DNA of 59,608 nucleotides from CAMBRQ01 sp945870325 (GCF_050313795.1 NZ_JBNPMC010000019.1:1-59608), one strand, 5' to 3'. Shown: positions 42,166 through 51,336, numbered from the stretch's first letter. Notes: generated by a model not told the origin, from the sequence alone. Program-made: numbers and translations.

Positions 42166-44013
42166 ATGGATATCAGGATTGAGAAGTTTGGCGAACATCT
42201 TAGGAGGATTAGAAATGCCAGAGGTTATACTCAGGAAGTCCTGGCGGAAAAGTTAGGGATTACAAGATCTGTTTATGCAGGATATGAATTAGGAACATAT
42301 GCTCCGGATCTTGTGATGCTGGTAAAGATGGCAGATGCATTGGAGGTATCGACGGATATACTGCTGCAAAGAGACCGTGGTATGATGGTAGGTGTGATAA
42401 GAGAGCCTAAGACTTTTTATGGAAACCATACAAAAAGGGCGAATGGCATATATCTGAATCCAGGCAGTAAAGGATTTGAAATCGCAAGGAATTCTAAGAT
42501 TTATGTTGACAAGACAGGGCTGCTTAGATATACCAATCGTGTAATTGACACGGAACAAAGATTCATGTGCGTAAGCAGACCGAGACGTTTTGGAAAGTCG
42601 ATGGCAGCGCAGATGTTATTGGCGTACTATGGGAAAAGATGTGATTCTAAAGAATTGTTTCATGGATTGGAAATAGAAAAAGATGATTCTTATATGCAGC
42701 ATCTGAATCAGTATGATGTACTGTTTTTTGAAATGCAGCGTTTTTTGCAGCGGGCGGAAACACCTGAGAACCTGGTATCTTATCTGGAAAAAACGATTTT
42801 GAAAGAACTGTCAGAAATTTATGGAGATTATGTCAATTCAGAGACGAAGGATTTAGTGTCCGCATTTGAAGCGATTGAGAAAATGACAGGGAGTGGCTTT
42901 ATCTTTGTTATTGATGAATGGGATTGTATTTTCCGGGAGACGAAGAATAATACAATAGCACAAAAAGTTTATCTTGATTTTTTGAAAGACTTATTCAAAG
43001 GACAGACCTACGTAAAACTGGTATACATGACAGGAATTCTTCCGATCAAGAAGTATGGGACACATTCGACATTGAATATGTTTTATGAGTATTCGATGAT
43101 AGATCCTAAAGAAATGGCGGCATATACTGGCTTTACAGAGCAGGAGGTTGAAGGGCTATGTGAGCAGTATGGTATGGACTTTGAGGAGGCTAAGAAATGG
43201 TATGACGGATATTATATGAGGGGAGTCGGACATGTATATGGACCGAAGTCTATTGTGGATGCGATGTTGAATCAGACCTTTCAAAGTTATTGGGTTAATA
43301 CAGAGACATATGAGGCATTAAAAATTTACATGGATATGAACTATGATGGATTGAAGGATGCAATTATCGGGATGCTTGGTGGTGGGAGGATTAAGATTAA
43401 TTATAGAAGATTTCAGAATGATATGACTACTTTTAAGAGTAAAGATGATGTGTTGACATTACTGGTGCATCTAGGGTATCTTGCATATGATAGAGAGACG
43501 CGAGAGGTGTTTATTCCGAATCTGGAGATTGCAGAGGAATTCCAGAATGCTCTTGAAGGTGAAACATGGAGCGAGATTTCGCAGGTTCTTGAGGAATCGG
43601 AGCAATTACTAGATGCTACATTGTGTGGCGATGAAGAAGCGGTTGCCAGGGGAATAGATACTGTTCATATGGAGAATACATCACTTCTTGCATATAACGA
43701 CGAGAACTCATTGAGTTGTGTAATTACACTTGCTTATTACAGTGCACGAAGAGATTATGTATTGCACCGAGAATTAGCATCAGGGCAAGGATATGCAGAT
43801 GTTGTATTTCGACCAAGAAGACATTCGAATAAGCCTGCTATTATTGTAGAACTTAAGTGGGATAAATCAGCGGAAAGCGCGATTGAACAGATTAAAAAGA
43901 AAAAGTATAAAAAAGCATTGGAGGATTACAAAGGTGACTTATTATTAGTTGGAATTAATTATAATAAGTCTACGAAAGTACATGAATGCAGAATTGAGAA
44001 AATCAGAATATAG
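42166..44013 (+). CDS. XRE-AAA ATPase-PDDEXK fusion protein
   Basis: A 615-residue cytoplasmic protein with three parts: an N-terminal XRE-type helix-turn-helix (1-65, EHLRRIRNARGYTQEVLAEKLG), an AAA-ATPase-like domain (about 95-350) with P-loop SRPRRFGKS (137-145) and Walker B FIFVIDEWD, and a C-terminal PD-(D/E)XK nuclease domain (about 520-605, GYADVVFRP then IIVELKWDK). The last two form a known pair (PF09820 and PF08011) that is abundant in gut anaerobes and of unknown role; the added XRE domain is less usual. GGGGGG precedes ATG. It could be a defence or selfish nuclease, or a regulator. Confidence 0.85.
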   Translation: MDIRIEKFGEHLRRIRNARGYTQEVLAEKLGITRSVYAGYELGTYAPDLVMLVKMADALEVSTDILLQRDRGMMVGVIREPKTFYGNHTKRANGIYLNPGSKGFEIARNSKIYVDKTGLLRYTNRVIDTEQRFMCVSRPRRFGKSMAAQMLLAYYGKRCDSKELFHGLEIEKDDSYMQHLNQYDVLFFEMQRFLQRAETPENLVSYLEKTILKELSEIYGDYVNSETKDLVSAFEAIEKMTGSGFIFVIDEWDCIFRETKNNTIAQKVYLDFLKDLFKGQTYVKLVYMTGILPIKKYGTHSTLNMFYEYSMIDPKEMAAYTGFTEQEVEGLCEQYGMDFEEAKKWYDGYYMRGVGHVYGPKSIVDAMLNQTFQSYWVNTETYEALKIYMDMNYDGLKDAIIGMLGGGRIKINYRRFQNDMTTFKSKDDVLTLLVHLGYLAYDRETREVFIPNLEIAEEFQNALEGETWSEISQVLEESEQLLDATLCGDEEAVARGIDTVHMENTSLLAYNDENSLSCVITLAYYSARRDYVLHRELASGQGYADVVFRPRRHSNKPAIIVELKWDKSAESAIEQIKKKKYKKALEDYKGDLLLVGINYNKSTKVHECRIEKIRI

Positions 44014-44015
44014 AA

Positions 44016-44195
44016 TTATTTCTCTTTACATACGATATGCTTTTTGCATGATTCCTGGCGTGCAAGAACTACATCCAGCATCTCTCCGAGTGTCTTAAGG
44101 CTGGATGCGAGAACCTCTAGTTCATCTTCGGTGAGGCATTCGGATAATTTACAGGCAATTGTCGAAAGAAGATAGAGATCAGAGCAGTTTTTCAT
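44016..44195 (-). CDS. Small hypothetical protein
   Basis: A 59-residue acidic helical protein starting MKNCSDLYLLSTIACKLSE, with ELEVLASSLKTLGEMLDVV in the middle and a basic cysteine-containing tail. GAGGTG lies before ATG 44195, so this start is preferred to the longer frame. Short proteins of this kind occur widely in Lachnospiraceae; the function is unknown. It converges with the XRE-AAA gene. Confidence 0.65.
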   Translation of the reverse strand: MKNCSDLYLLSTIACKLSECLTEDELEVLASSLKTLGEMLDVVLARQESCKKHIVCKEK

Positions 44196-44267
44196 GGGTG
44201 TCACCTCAAAAGATTTTAATATATCATATGGCAAAATGATGATAATGTGATAATATATGATACGTAA

Positions 44268-44399
44268 TTAATTGAAGGTGAACTGGCAGAGCCATTGACA
44301 TTCAAGCGGTATCCGAAGTCGGATATGTATCTTATTACATTGCGTAACAGGGTGAATCGTGAGATTGCGAAATATGCAGCGAAAAAGAAAGGAAAATAA
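44268..44399 (+). other. Start-less 43-codon open frame
   Basis: This frame opens after a stop at 44265 and ends TAA 2 bp before the molybdopterin gene. It reads EGELAEPLTFKRYP then SDMYLITLRNRVNREI and a lysine tail. There is no good start codon or RBS, so it may be the tail of a lost gene or chance. The source was not recognised. Confidence 0.25.
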
Positions 44400-44401
44400 G
44401 T

Positions 44402-46486
44402 ATGGGCGATACGAAGATTGTGAAGACGACATGTTCTACTTGTGGTTCGTGTTGTGAAGTGGATGCCTATGTGCGGGACGGAAAACTGATGTCGGTAGAA
44501 GGGGCACGTAACACTCCCCTGCAGTCAGGAGGGATGTGTGCGAAGGGAGTAGCAGCGACACAGTATGTATACAACAAAGAGCGTATTCAGTATCCGATGA
44601 AACGTGTTGGAAAGAAAGGAGAAGGTAGATTCGAGCGCATCTCATGGGATGAGGCATATGAGATGATTGCAGAGAATCTGCTTCGGATTCGTAAGGAATA
44701 TGGTGCAAGATCCGCAGTGTTCTATGCCGGATATCCGAAATGGTATCGTCCGGCGCTTCTGCGTCTGGCAAATGCCTACGGTTCGCCGAATTTCTGTACG
44801 GAATCCAGTACTTGTTTCCAGGCAGCAGCCCTCGCATGGCGCTCGTTGTATGGCAATGGAATCTGCGGACCGGATATGAAGAATGCCAGGACACTCCTTA
44901 TATGGAGTTCGAATCTGTATCATTCCAATACACCTATGAGTGGAATGTATCAGGGGCTGAAGAAGCGAGGCGTTAAGATTATTGATGTGGATCCAAGGCA
45001 TACGGTGACTGCCCATGATGCGGATATCCATCTGCAATTGATTCCGGGAACGGATGGTGCGTTGGCATTGTCCATGGCACAGGTCATTATAGAGGAAGAT
45101 CTGTATGATAAAGAGTTTGTTGGGCAATACGTCTATGGATTCGAGGAATATAAAGAATATGTGCAGAAGTTCGTGCCGGAGGAGGCAGAGAAGATAACAG
45201 GTGTTCCGGCAGAACAGATACGGCTGGCAGCGAGGACTTATGCGGGAAATGGTCCGGCAAGTGTAATGTTCTCGGCATCTCCGATTGTACATCACATCAA
45301 TGGAGTGCAGAATTACCGGGCGGTATTCTCGCTGATCGCACTTACAGGAAACTATGATGTGGAAGGCGGCAACCGGACGCAGCCGGGACCATTTTCTCCG
45401 GCAAATGAATTCGGCAAAGTAAGGCGATATGATGGAGAAGAAGCTATTGGGCAAAAAGACTTCCCGGTATGGTTTGATCTGTCATGTGATGAGGCGCAGT
45501 GTACGAAGATTGCAGATTACATATTGGAAGAAGAACCATATCCGATCAAAGCGATGTTTGCAATGGGACTGAACCATCGTATGTGGCCGAAACCGGGACA
45601 TCTCTTAGATGCTTTAGAGAAACTGGATTTTTACGTAAATGTGGAACTCTTTATGTCAGACTCTTCCAAGGCGGCAGACCTGGTATTGCCGGCATGCACA
45701 TCCTACGAAAGGGAAGAGGTGCATGTAGGAAGGGGCGGCAGATTCTTCTTCTCTAATAAAGCCATAGAGCCGGTGGGAGAAGCGAAGAATGATATTGTGA
45801 TTATCATGGAAGTCCTCAAGAGAATGAAACAGCGGGATGCGGCGATTAGCGATGAGGTCCTGGAGGGCGGATATGATGCGTACATGCAGCATATCCTGGA
45901 GCCATCGGGTCTTACTCTGGAAGTGTTGAAGAACCATTCGGAGGGAATGATGGGTAAGAATCTCTTCTCTCCTGTGGTAAAGACCTATGAGAAGCAGCCA
46001 TTCAATACCCCATCTGGTAAAGTGGAGATTCGGTCTCTGGTGTTAGAGCGATATGGAGAGAGCCATGGCTATGAGGGGCTTCCGGTGTATCATGATTATC
46101 GTACTGAGACGGAGATTGACAGAACAGAATATCCATTCATCTTAAATACCGGCAGCAGAAAACCGCAGTTCTTCCATGCGAGAGTCTATCGAATGTCCTG
46201 GCTTGCGAATATAGAGAATGAGCCATTGGTGGATATTCATCCTGAGGATGCGAAGAGGTGTGGCATCGAAGATGGAGACTATGTAAAGGTTGTGTCCCCG
46301 GCAGGAGAGATTACTGGTATTGCAATGTATAATGTCATGGGTGAGCCGGGAATTGTGTATATCTATCATGGGAGTTCCAAGGGAGAGGCGAATGAACTGA
46401 TCGGAAAAGACTACGTTGACCCAATCTCAGGCTTCCCTGGATATAAGGGATATTTCTGCCGTGTTGAGAAAGAGGAGAGAAGATGA
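44402..46486 (+). CDS. Molybdopterin oxidoreductase, cytoplasmic
   Basis: A 694-residue enzyme of the DMSO reductase superfamily that binds bis-MGD and one [4Fe-4S] cluster. Cluster ligands are Cys11, Cys14, Cys18 and Cys46. The likely Mo/W ligand is Cys138 in ESSTCFQAA. The C-terminal MGD domain is present (FILNTGSRKPQFFHARVYR). No Tat signal is seen, so it acts in the cytoplasm. It is coupled by a 4 nt overlap to the ferredoxin gene. The substrate is unknown; formate, polysulfide or aromatic hydroxyl chemistry are all possible for this family. There is no recognisable link to the methyltransferases beyond proximity. Confidence 0.85.
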   Translation: MGDTKIVKTTCSTCGSCCEVDAYVRDGKLMSVEGARNTPLQSGGMCAKGVAATQYVYNKERIQYPMKRVGKKGEGRFERISWDEAYEMIAENLLRIRKEYGARSAVFYAGYPKWYRPALLRLANAYGSPNFCTESSTCFQAAALAWRSLYGNGICGPDMKNARTLLIWSSNLYHSNTPMSGMYQGLKKRGVKIIDVDPRHTVTAHDADIHLQLIPGTDGALALSMAQVIIEEDLYDKEFVGQYVYGFEEYKEYVQKFVPEEAEKITGVPAEQIRLAARTYAGNGPASVMFSASPIVHHINGVQNYRAVFSLIALTGNYDVEGGNRTQPGPFSPANEFGKVRRYDGEEAIGQKDFPVWFDLSCDEAQCTKIADYILEEEPYPIKAMFAMGLNHRMWPKPGHLLDALEKLDFYVNVELFMSDSSKAADLVLPACTSYEREEVHVGRGGRFFFSNKAIEPVGEAKNDIVIIMEVLKRMKQRDAAISDEVLEGGYDAYMQHILEPSGLTLEVLKNHSEGMMGKNLFSPVVKTYEKQPFNTPSGKVEIRSLVLERYGESHGYEGLPVYHDYRTETEIDRTEYPFILNTGSRKPQFFHARVYRMSWLANIENEPLVDIHPEDAKRCGIEDGDYVKVVSPAGEITGIAMYNVMGEPGIVYIYHGSSKGEANELIGKDYVDPISGFPGYKGYFCRVEKEERR

Positions 46487-46902
46487 AAGTAAGATTTGAT
46501 AAGGAAAAATGTATAGGATGCTATGCATGTTATGTTGCATGCATTGCGGAACATCATCCACCCGAGGCAGAAAATGCTCCAAGTTACAGAGCCATCAAAG
46601 AAGTAAGGGAAGATGGATTCCAGAAGAATATCTGCGAGGGATGTATTCATTGTGGATTGTGTATGAAGAATTGCCCTGCTGGAGCAATCTATAAGGATGA
46701 GGAATTCGGACTGATTCTGGTGGATAAGGAGAAATGCATCGGATGCAGGAAGTGTGAGACGGTCTGTCCGAAGAATGTCATCCACTATGATGAAGACGGG
46801 AAGATGGAGAAATGCGATGGTTGCATGGAGCGGCTTCGCGAGGGAAGAGAACCGGCTTGCGTGCGGGTGTGCTGCGCAGGGGCGATTTCACAGGGGATTT
46901 AA
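46483..46902 (+). CDS. Multi-cluster ferredoxin subunit of the Mo enzyme
   Basis: A 139-residue iron-sulfur protein of the DmsB/HycB/NrfC type with four cysteine groups (CIGCYACYVAC, CEGCIHCGLCMKNC, CIGCRKCETVC, CDGCMERL followed by CVRVCC), enough for three or four [4Fe-4S] clusters. It overlaps the oxidoreductase gene by 4 nt and would carry electrons to or from it. No membrane anchor gene follows, so the complex should be soluble. Confidence 0.88.
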   Translation: MKVRFDKEKCIGCYACYVACIAEHHPPEAENAPSYRAIKEVREDGFQKNICEGCIHCGLCMKNCPAGAIYKDEEFGLILVDKEKCIGCRKCETVCPKNVIHYDEDGKMEKCDGCMERLREGREPACVRVCCAGAISQGI

Positions 46903-47031
46903 CGGAGATACTGGACTTTTGGGATTGTTTATTCAGGGATGTTAAAGTATAATGTATTAGTGAAGTAAGGTTTGAATGGTGGCGGCAGATTTGTCCGGCA
47001 AGAATCATGTATAGATTAGGGAGAAGAATAG

Positions 47032-48768
47032 GTGAGATATAACAACATCAGATCCGGGACGTTCTTAGAACGTCCCAATCGTTTTATTGCATATATAGAA
47101 CTAGAGGGACAAAAGGAAACAGTACATGTGAAGAATACAGGGCGTTGTGCGGAACTATTGAAGCCGGGGGCGACCGTATATGTGCAGGAATCGGACAATC
47201 CTCAGAGAAAAACAAGATGGGATTTAATTGCGGTAGAAAAGGGCGAGCGCATGGTGAACATGGATTCTCAGATACCGAACAAGGTGGTAGAGGAATGGCT
47301 TAAGAAGGGCAATCTATTCCAGAATATCACTTGCATACAGCCGGAATACACGTATGGAAGTTCACGTTTTGACCTTTATGTGGAAGCAGAAGGCAGACGG
47401 ATATTCATTGAGGTAAAGGGTGTTACTTTAGAGGAGAATCGAGTCGTACGTTTCCCAGATGCGCCAAGTGAACGGGCAGTGAAGCATGTGGAGGAACTGC
47501 AGGCGGCAGTGGAAGAGGGTTACGAGACTTATGTGTTTTTCGTGATCCAGATGAAGGACGTCCGGTATTTTACGCCGAATATGGATACCCATCCGGCATT
47601 TGGGGAGGCGTTAAGAAGTGCAGCCAAGGCTGGGGTACACATTGTGGCATATGATTGTGAAGTAGAAGCAGATCGAATTGAGATTGCAGATGAAGTCCCG
47701 GTAGTATTAGAGAATACGATTCTGTATGAAATGGCAGAACCGATTGTGAATTGGTATGGCGGACATAAGAGGGATCTTCCATGGCGCAGGAATCCGGATG
47801 CTTACCGTGTGTGGGTGTCAGAGATTATGCTGCAGCAGACGAGAGTGGAGGCAGTGAAGCCATATTATGAACGCTTCTTAAGAGAACTTCCAACCGTGAA
47901 GGAACTGGCAGAGGCAGAAGAGGATACGCTTCTGAAATTATGGGAAGGACTGGGGTACTATAATCGTGTGCGGAATATGCAGAAAGCAGCACAGCAAATT
48001 ATGGTAGACTATCATGGAGAATTCCCTGGCACTTATGAGGAGATACGTTCTCTGAAAGGAATTGGCAATTACACCGCAGGCGCAATTAGCGCATTTGCCT
48101 ACGGAATACCAAAGCCTGCGGTAGATGGTAACGTATTAAGGGTCATATCCAGGCTGACCGGAAGCCGGGAGGACATTATGAAGCAGAGTGTACGAAACAA
48201 GATGGAGGAGGCTCTGGAGCAGGTAATACCGGAAGGAAAAGCCAGTGATTTTAACCAGGGACTGATTGAATTGGGAGCAATTGTATGCGTACCTAATGGC
48301 GAACCACGATGTGAAGAATGTCCGGTGGCAGAACTATGCGAAGCGAGAAAACGGGGGACGATATCTGAGATTCCGGTCAAGAGTAAAGGAAAAGCAAGAA
48401 AAATAGAAAAAAGAACCATATTCATCTTCAAGGATGGAAAGAAACTTGCGATTCGAAAACGACCATCCAAGGGACTGCTTGCAGGTCTGTATGAATTTCC
48501 AAGTGAATTAGGCGAGATGACAATGGATGAAGTGACAGCATACAGCAAGTCTATCGGTCTTATGCCAGTCAGGGTAAAGCGACTTGAGAATGTGAAGCAT
48601 ATATTCAGCCATATCGAATGGCATATGACGGGGTACGAAGTGATAGTTGATGAACTGGAGAAGACGAATAAGAAGGATTTTTTATTCATTCATCCGGAAG
48701 AGATAGAGAGGGAGTATCCGATACCATCTGCGTTTGAGAAGTATATGAAATATTCAAGGGGAATTTAG
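47032..48768 (+). CDS. SfsA-MutY fusion protein
   Basis: One 578-residue frame joins two proteins that are normally separate. Residues 1 to about 228 are SfsA (RSGTFLERPNRF, HVKNTGRCAELL, PEYTYGSSRFDLY, IEVKGVTLEE), a nucleic-acid-binding family first linked to sugar fermentation. Residues about 232-575 are the adenine glycosylase MutY, which removes A opposite 8-oxoG: catalytic Glu264 in SEIMLQQT, helix-hairpin-helix GIGNYTAGAI, Asp365 in VDGNV, [4Fe-4S] ligands Cys419, Cys427, Cys430 and Cys436, and a C-terminal NUDIX-like domain. The first cysteine gap has 7 residues; 6 is usual. GTG start behind GGGAGAAG. Confidence 0.92.
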   Translation: MRYNNIRSGTFLERPNRFIAYIELEGQKETVHVKNTGRCAELLKPGATVYVQESDNPQRKTRWDLIAVEKGERMVNMDSQIPNKVVEEWLKKGNLFQNITCIQPEYTYGSSRFDLYVEAEGRRIFIEVKGVTLEENRVVRFPDAPSERAVKHVEELQAAVEEGYETYVFFVIQMKDVRYFTPNMDTHPAFGEALRSAAKAGVHIVAYDCEVEADRIEIADEVPVVLENTILYEMAEPIVNWYGGHKRDLPWRRNPDAYRVWVSEIMLQQTRVEAVKPYYERFLRELPTVKELAEAEEDTLLKLWEGLGYYNRVRNMQKAAQQIMVDYHGEFPGTYEEIRSLKGIGNYTAGAISAFAYGIPKPAVDGNVLRVISRLTGSREDIMKQSVRNKMEEALEQVIPEGKASDFNQGLIELGAIVCVPNGEPRCEECPVAELCEARKRGTISEIPVKSKGKARKIEKRTIFIFKDGKKLAIRKRPSKGLLAGLYEFPSELGEMTMDEVTAYSKSIGLMPVRVKRLENVKHIFSHIEWHMTGYEVIVDELEKTNKKDFLFIHPEEIEREYPIPSAFEKYMKYSRGI

Positions 48769-48795
48769 TTCTTGAAGAGTATATGTGGAGTGTAC

Positions 48796-49041
48796 GGCAG
48801 AGAGGGGCAGTATGGGCGTTCAGATTCGACTCCAGTCGTCTACAATCCGTAAGTTCAAAAGAGGTCTAAAATCAGGAATCGAATGTAATCGTCGGAGAAA
48901 ATCTGAAAGATTTTTCCGACTCAGACATTCTTGAATTCTGTGCTTGTGGCACAGAATTCATCCTGATTTCAGACCTCTTTTTCACTAACGGCTTGTACGG
49001 CTCTTCTACGGATCTGAACGCCCACACTGCCCCTCTCTGCC
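48796..49041 (+). other. Large Y-shaped inverted repeat element A
   Basis: A 246 nt non-coding structure. The outer arms 48796-48828 and 49009-49041 pair at 31 of 33 positions and the inner arms 48857-48877 and 48961-48981 at 20 of 21. At the apex, hairpin 1 (48881-48930) has a 6 bp stem, a 4x4 internal loop AATC/TCAG and a 13 bp stem; hairpin 2 (48933-48959) has a perfect 11 bp stem with loop TTGTG. It lies 27 bp after sfsA-mutY. The same plan recurs at 49721 (minus) and 58623 (plus). Confidence 0.75.
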
Positions 49042-49071
49042 TGACATTCTTATGTGTGATTCTTCATGAAC

Positions 49072-49690
49072 GGGGAGGATTCCTGGCGGAAGTGCAATGG
49101 GGAACGGGATTGGCAAGAAATGACGGTTGAAATAAGATAAGGTAAGTAAATTAAGACAAGCAAACATGTTGATAGTTAGAACCGCTTGGAACTAGTTGGA
49201 ATTAGTGGAAACCGGATTGCTGGTGAATGTGTATGAAGTATGTGTATGAGGGATTGCTATCAGCGGCAATCATCTTGGCAGTGTTAGCCCAGATGATTGA
49301 TGGTTACATACTATGACTCAGGCTTTTTGGTATTAAGGTATGTAATATTGGCGAAAAAAGAGAATTGACATATATTAGATGTGATTACATCCCCTACACT
49401 TTCTGTACTCTTAACATACTCCCCGGCAATATCGTTCCATACACATTCTCGCAAGGCTTTCTCCCGTGGGGGATTCCGGTAGAGTGTGTGGAACGGTATC
49501 GGTGGGATAACATATTGGAAGTGTAGGGGAAGGAGGAAAACTTCTGTTTACTTCATGAAACACATATTGCTTTACCAATATAATTCCACATACCTCAGTT
49601 CAATCCATGGTTAACACCAGTCCACACACTCCCTATCTGTTATTCATCCAACACCGCTCCACGCGCATTCCTGCCGGGAATCCTCCTAGC
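49072..49690. other. Long imperfect inverted repeat enclosing element B
   Basis: GGAGGATTCCTGGCGGAAGTG near 49077 is complementary at 17 of 21 positions to the segment near 49666-49686, with weaker pairing continuing inward. Nested inside is element B: CCCCTACACTT (49391) with AAGTGTAGGGG (ending 49529), then CGTTCCATACACATTCT (49433-49449) with AGAGTGTGTGGAACG (49481-49495), and a small GC-rich apex. No credible gene apart from a tiny frame at 49233. Confidence 0.5.
49233..49316 (+). CDS. Possible tiny membrane peptide
   Basis: A 27-codon frame, MKYVYEGLLSAAIILAVLAQ then MIDGYIL, would make a single hydrophobic helix. The upstream GGTG is a poor RBS. It lies in the left arm of the long inverted repeat. 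It may be a chance frame; small hydrophobic peptides are also typical of type I toxins, but no antitoxin RNA was recognised. Confidence 0.2.
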   Translation: MKYVYEGLLSAAIILAVLAQMIDGYIL

Positions 49691-49720
49691 GGAGAAAACC
49701 CTGAGATTCCGGAAATGTCA

Positions 49721-49968
49721 GGTGAAGCAGAAGAGGATGGCTGGCTCTGAGGCCGTTAAGTAAGTTTTACAAGGCGTTAGCGGGAGAATCCCCGTAGATT
49801 GGCATGAGCCTTTGACTTCACGTCAAAGGCGAAAGAGTACCCTGACTGCGAAATCATCAAGATTTCGGAGTCTGTGTACGCGGTTGCCAATCTACGGGGA
49901 TTCTCCCGCTTACACCTTGTTAACGAAACGTCCCGGTTTCAGAGCCAGCCATCCTCTTCTGCTTCACC
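49721..49968 (-). other. Large Y-shaped inverted repeat element C
   Basis: The outer arms 49721-49750 and 49939-49968 are perfectly complementary (30 of 30). The inner arms 49771-49804 and 49885-49918 pair at 32 of 34. The apex has GCCTTTGAC/GTCAAAGGC (49808-49830) and a composite hairpin (49837-49879). Read on the minus strand, the hairpin core 49845-49871 equals the core of element D at 58719-58745 except for one compensatory pair. No protein gene fits here. Confidence 0.75.
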
Positions 49969-50124
49969 GTACACTTTCGAAAATCTACTTTTCTCCACTA
50001 AATTCCTAGTTGATAGAAAATATCTATAAAAAGCCCATATTATCAATATTTTCGATTTTTTGACTCTGTCCATAAGTGGTATGATAGTAATAGCATTTTA
50101 AGCGAAACGTTAGGAGGAAATGTA

Positions 50125-51276
50125 ATGGAAATTATTAAAGATTTACCAGAGGTATTCGAAGAGTTTGCCGAACAGAGAAAGAACTCTTTCTTAGCTGTAA
50201 AACAGTTAAAAGACAAAGGAGTTCCGGTAGTCGGAGCATACTGTACGTATTTTCCACAGGAGATTGCAATGGCGATGGGCGCAGCAACAGTTGGTCTGTG
50301 TTCTACATCTGATGAGACTATTCCGGAAGCAGAGAAGGATCTGCCGAAGAACTTATGTCCATTGATTAAGTCCAGTTATGGATTTGCTAAGACGGACAAA
50401 TGTCCATTCTTCTATTTCTCTGATGTGGTAGTTGGGGAGACTACTTGTGATGGAAAGAAGAAGATGTATGAATATATGTCTGAATTCAAAGATGTATTCA
50501 TTATGGAGTTGCCGAATACTCAGGGCGAAGAAGCGTTAAAACTGTGGAAGAGTGAGATGATTCGTTTTAAGGAATATCTTGAGAAGAAGTTTAATGTTAC
50601 GATTACGGAAGATGATATCCGGGAAGCAATCAAGGTGAATAACGCAGGAAGAAGATCTCTTAAGAGACTTTATGAAGTTATGAGAAATGACCCGGCTCCG
50701 ATTAATGGGCAGGATCTGTTCAAAGTATTGTACGGAAGCGGATTCAAATTCGACAGAAAGATGATTCCGGTAGAAGTTGATGCATTGGTAGAAAAGATTG
50801 AGAAAGAATATGCAGAAGGCAAGATGCTGGATAAGAAACCACGTATCCTTATCACCGGATGCCCAATCGGCGGTGCAACTGAAAAGGTAATCAGAGCCGT
50901 AGAAGATAATGGTGGTGTTGTAGTTACATATGAGAGCTGCAGCGGTGCAAAATCCATTGACAAGTTAGTTGATGAGGATAACCCGGACGTATACGATGCT
51001 CTGGCAAGAAGGTATCTCAATATCGGATGCTCTGTCATGACTCCGAATCCGAATCGTCTGGAACTGTTAGGCAGATTGATTGATGAGTACAAAGTAGACG
51101 GTGTTGTAGAGATGACACTGCAAGCCTGTCATACATACAATGTAGAGACTCTGGCAATCCGCCGGTTTGTAAATGAGAAGAAAGGTATTCCATACATCAA
51201 TGTAGAGACAGATTACTCCCAGGCAGATATTGGTCAGTTGAATACAAGAATTGCAGCATTTATTGAGATGTTATAG
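50125..51276 (+). CDS. 2-hydroxyacyl-CoA dehydratase-like, double-cubane type
   Basis: A 383-residue cytoplasmic protein of the HgdB/BcrB/YjiM superfamily. It is cysteine-rich with family landmarks GAYCTYFPQEI, LCPLIKSSYGF, CPFFYFSDVVVGETTCDGK, ITGCPIGG and LQACHTYN. Its length and single-gene context fit the double-cubane cluster proteins (DCCP, YjiM-like), which carry an [8Fe-9S] cluster and do low-potential ATP-driven reductions, rather than the two-subunit dehydratases. No ATPase activator gene is adjacent. TAGGAGG precedes ATG. Confidence 0.8.
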   Translation: MEIIKDLPEVFEEFAEQRKNSFLAVKQLKDKGVPVVGAYCTYFPQEIAMAMGAATVGLCSTSDETIPEAEKDLPKNLCPLIKSSYGFAKTDKCPFFYFSDVVVGETTCDGKKKMYEYMSEFKDVFIMELPNTQGEEALKLWKSEMIRFKEYLEKKFNVTITEDDIREAIKVNNAGRRSLKRLYEVMRNDPAPINGQDLFKVLYGSGFKFDRKMIPVEVDALVEKIEKEYAEGKMLDKKPRILITGCPIGGATEKVIRAVEDNGGVVVTYESCSGAKSIDKLVDEDNPDVYDALARRYLNIGCSVMTPNPNRLELLGRLIDEYKVDGVVEMTLQACHTYNVETLAIRRFVNEKKGIPYINVETDYSQADIGQLNTRIAAFIEML

Positions 51277-51336
51277 GAAAACCATTTTATCGAGATAAAA
51301 GATAAGAAGATTACATAGAATGTTCCTAAAAATCAT

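Noticed and set aside
48796..49968. Reading elements A-C as CRISPR or insertion-sequence ends
   Set aside because: There are no regularly spaced identical repeats, no transposase nearby, no target-site duplication seen, and the arms of different elements are unrelated in sequence.
49812..50009. 65-codon open frame in element C
   Set aside because: It coincides with paired arms of the inverted repeat; no RBS and no family resemblance.
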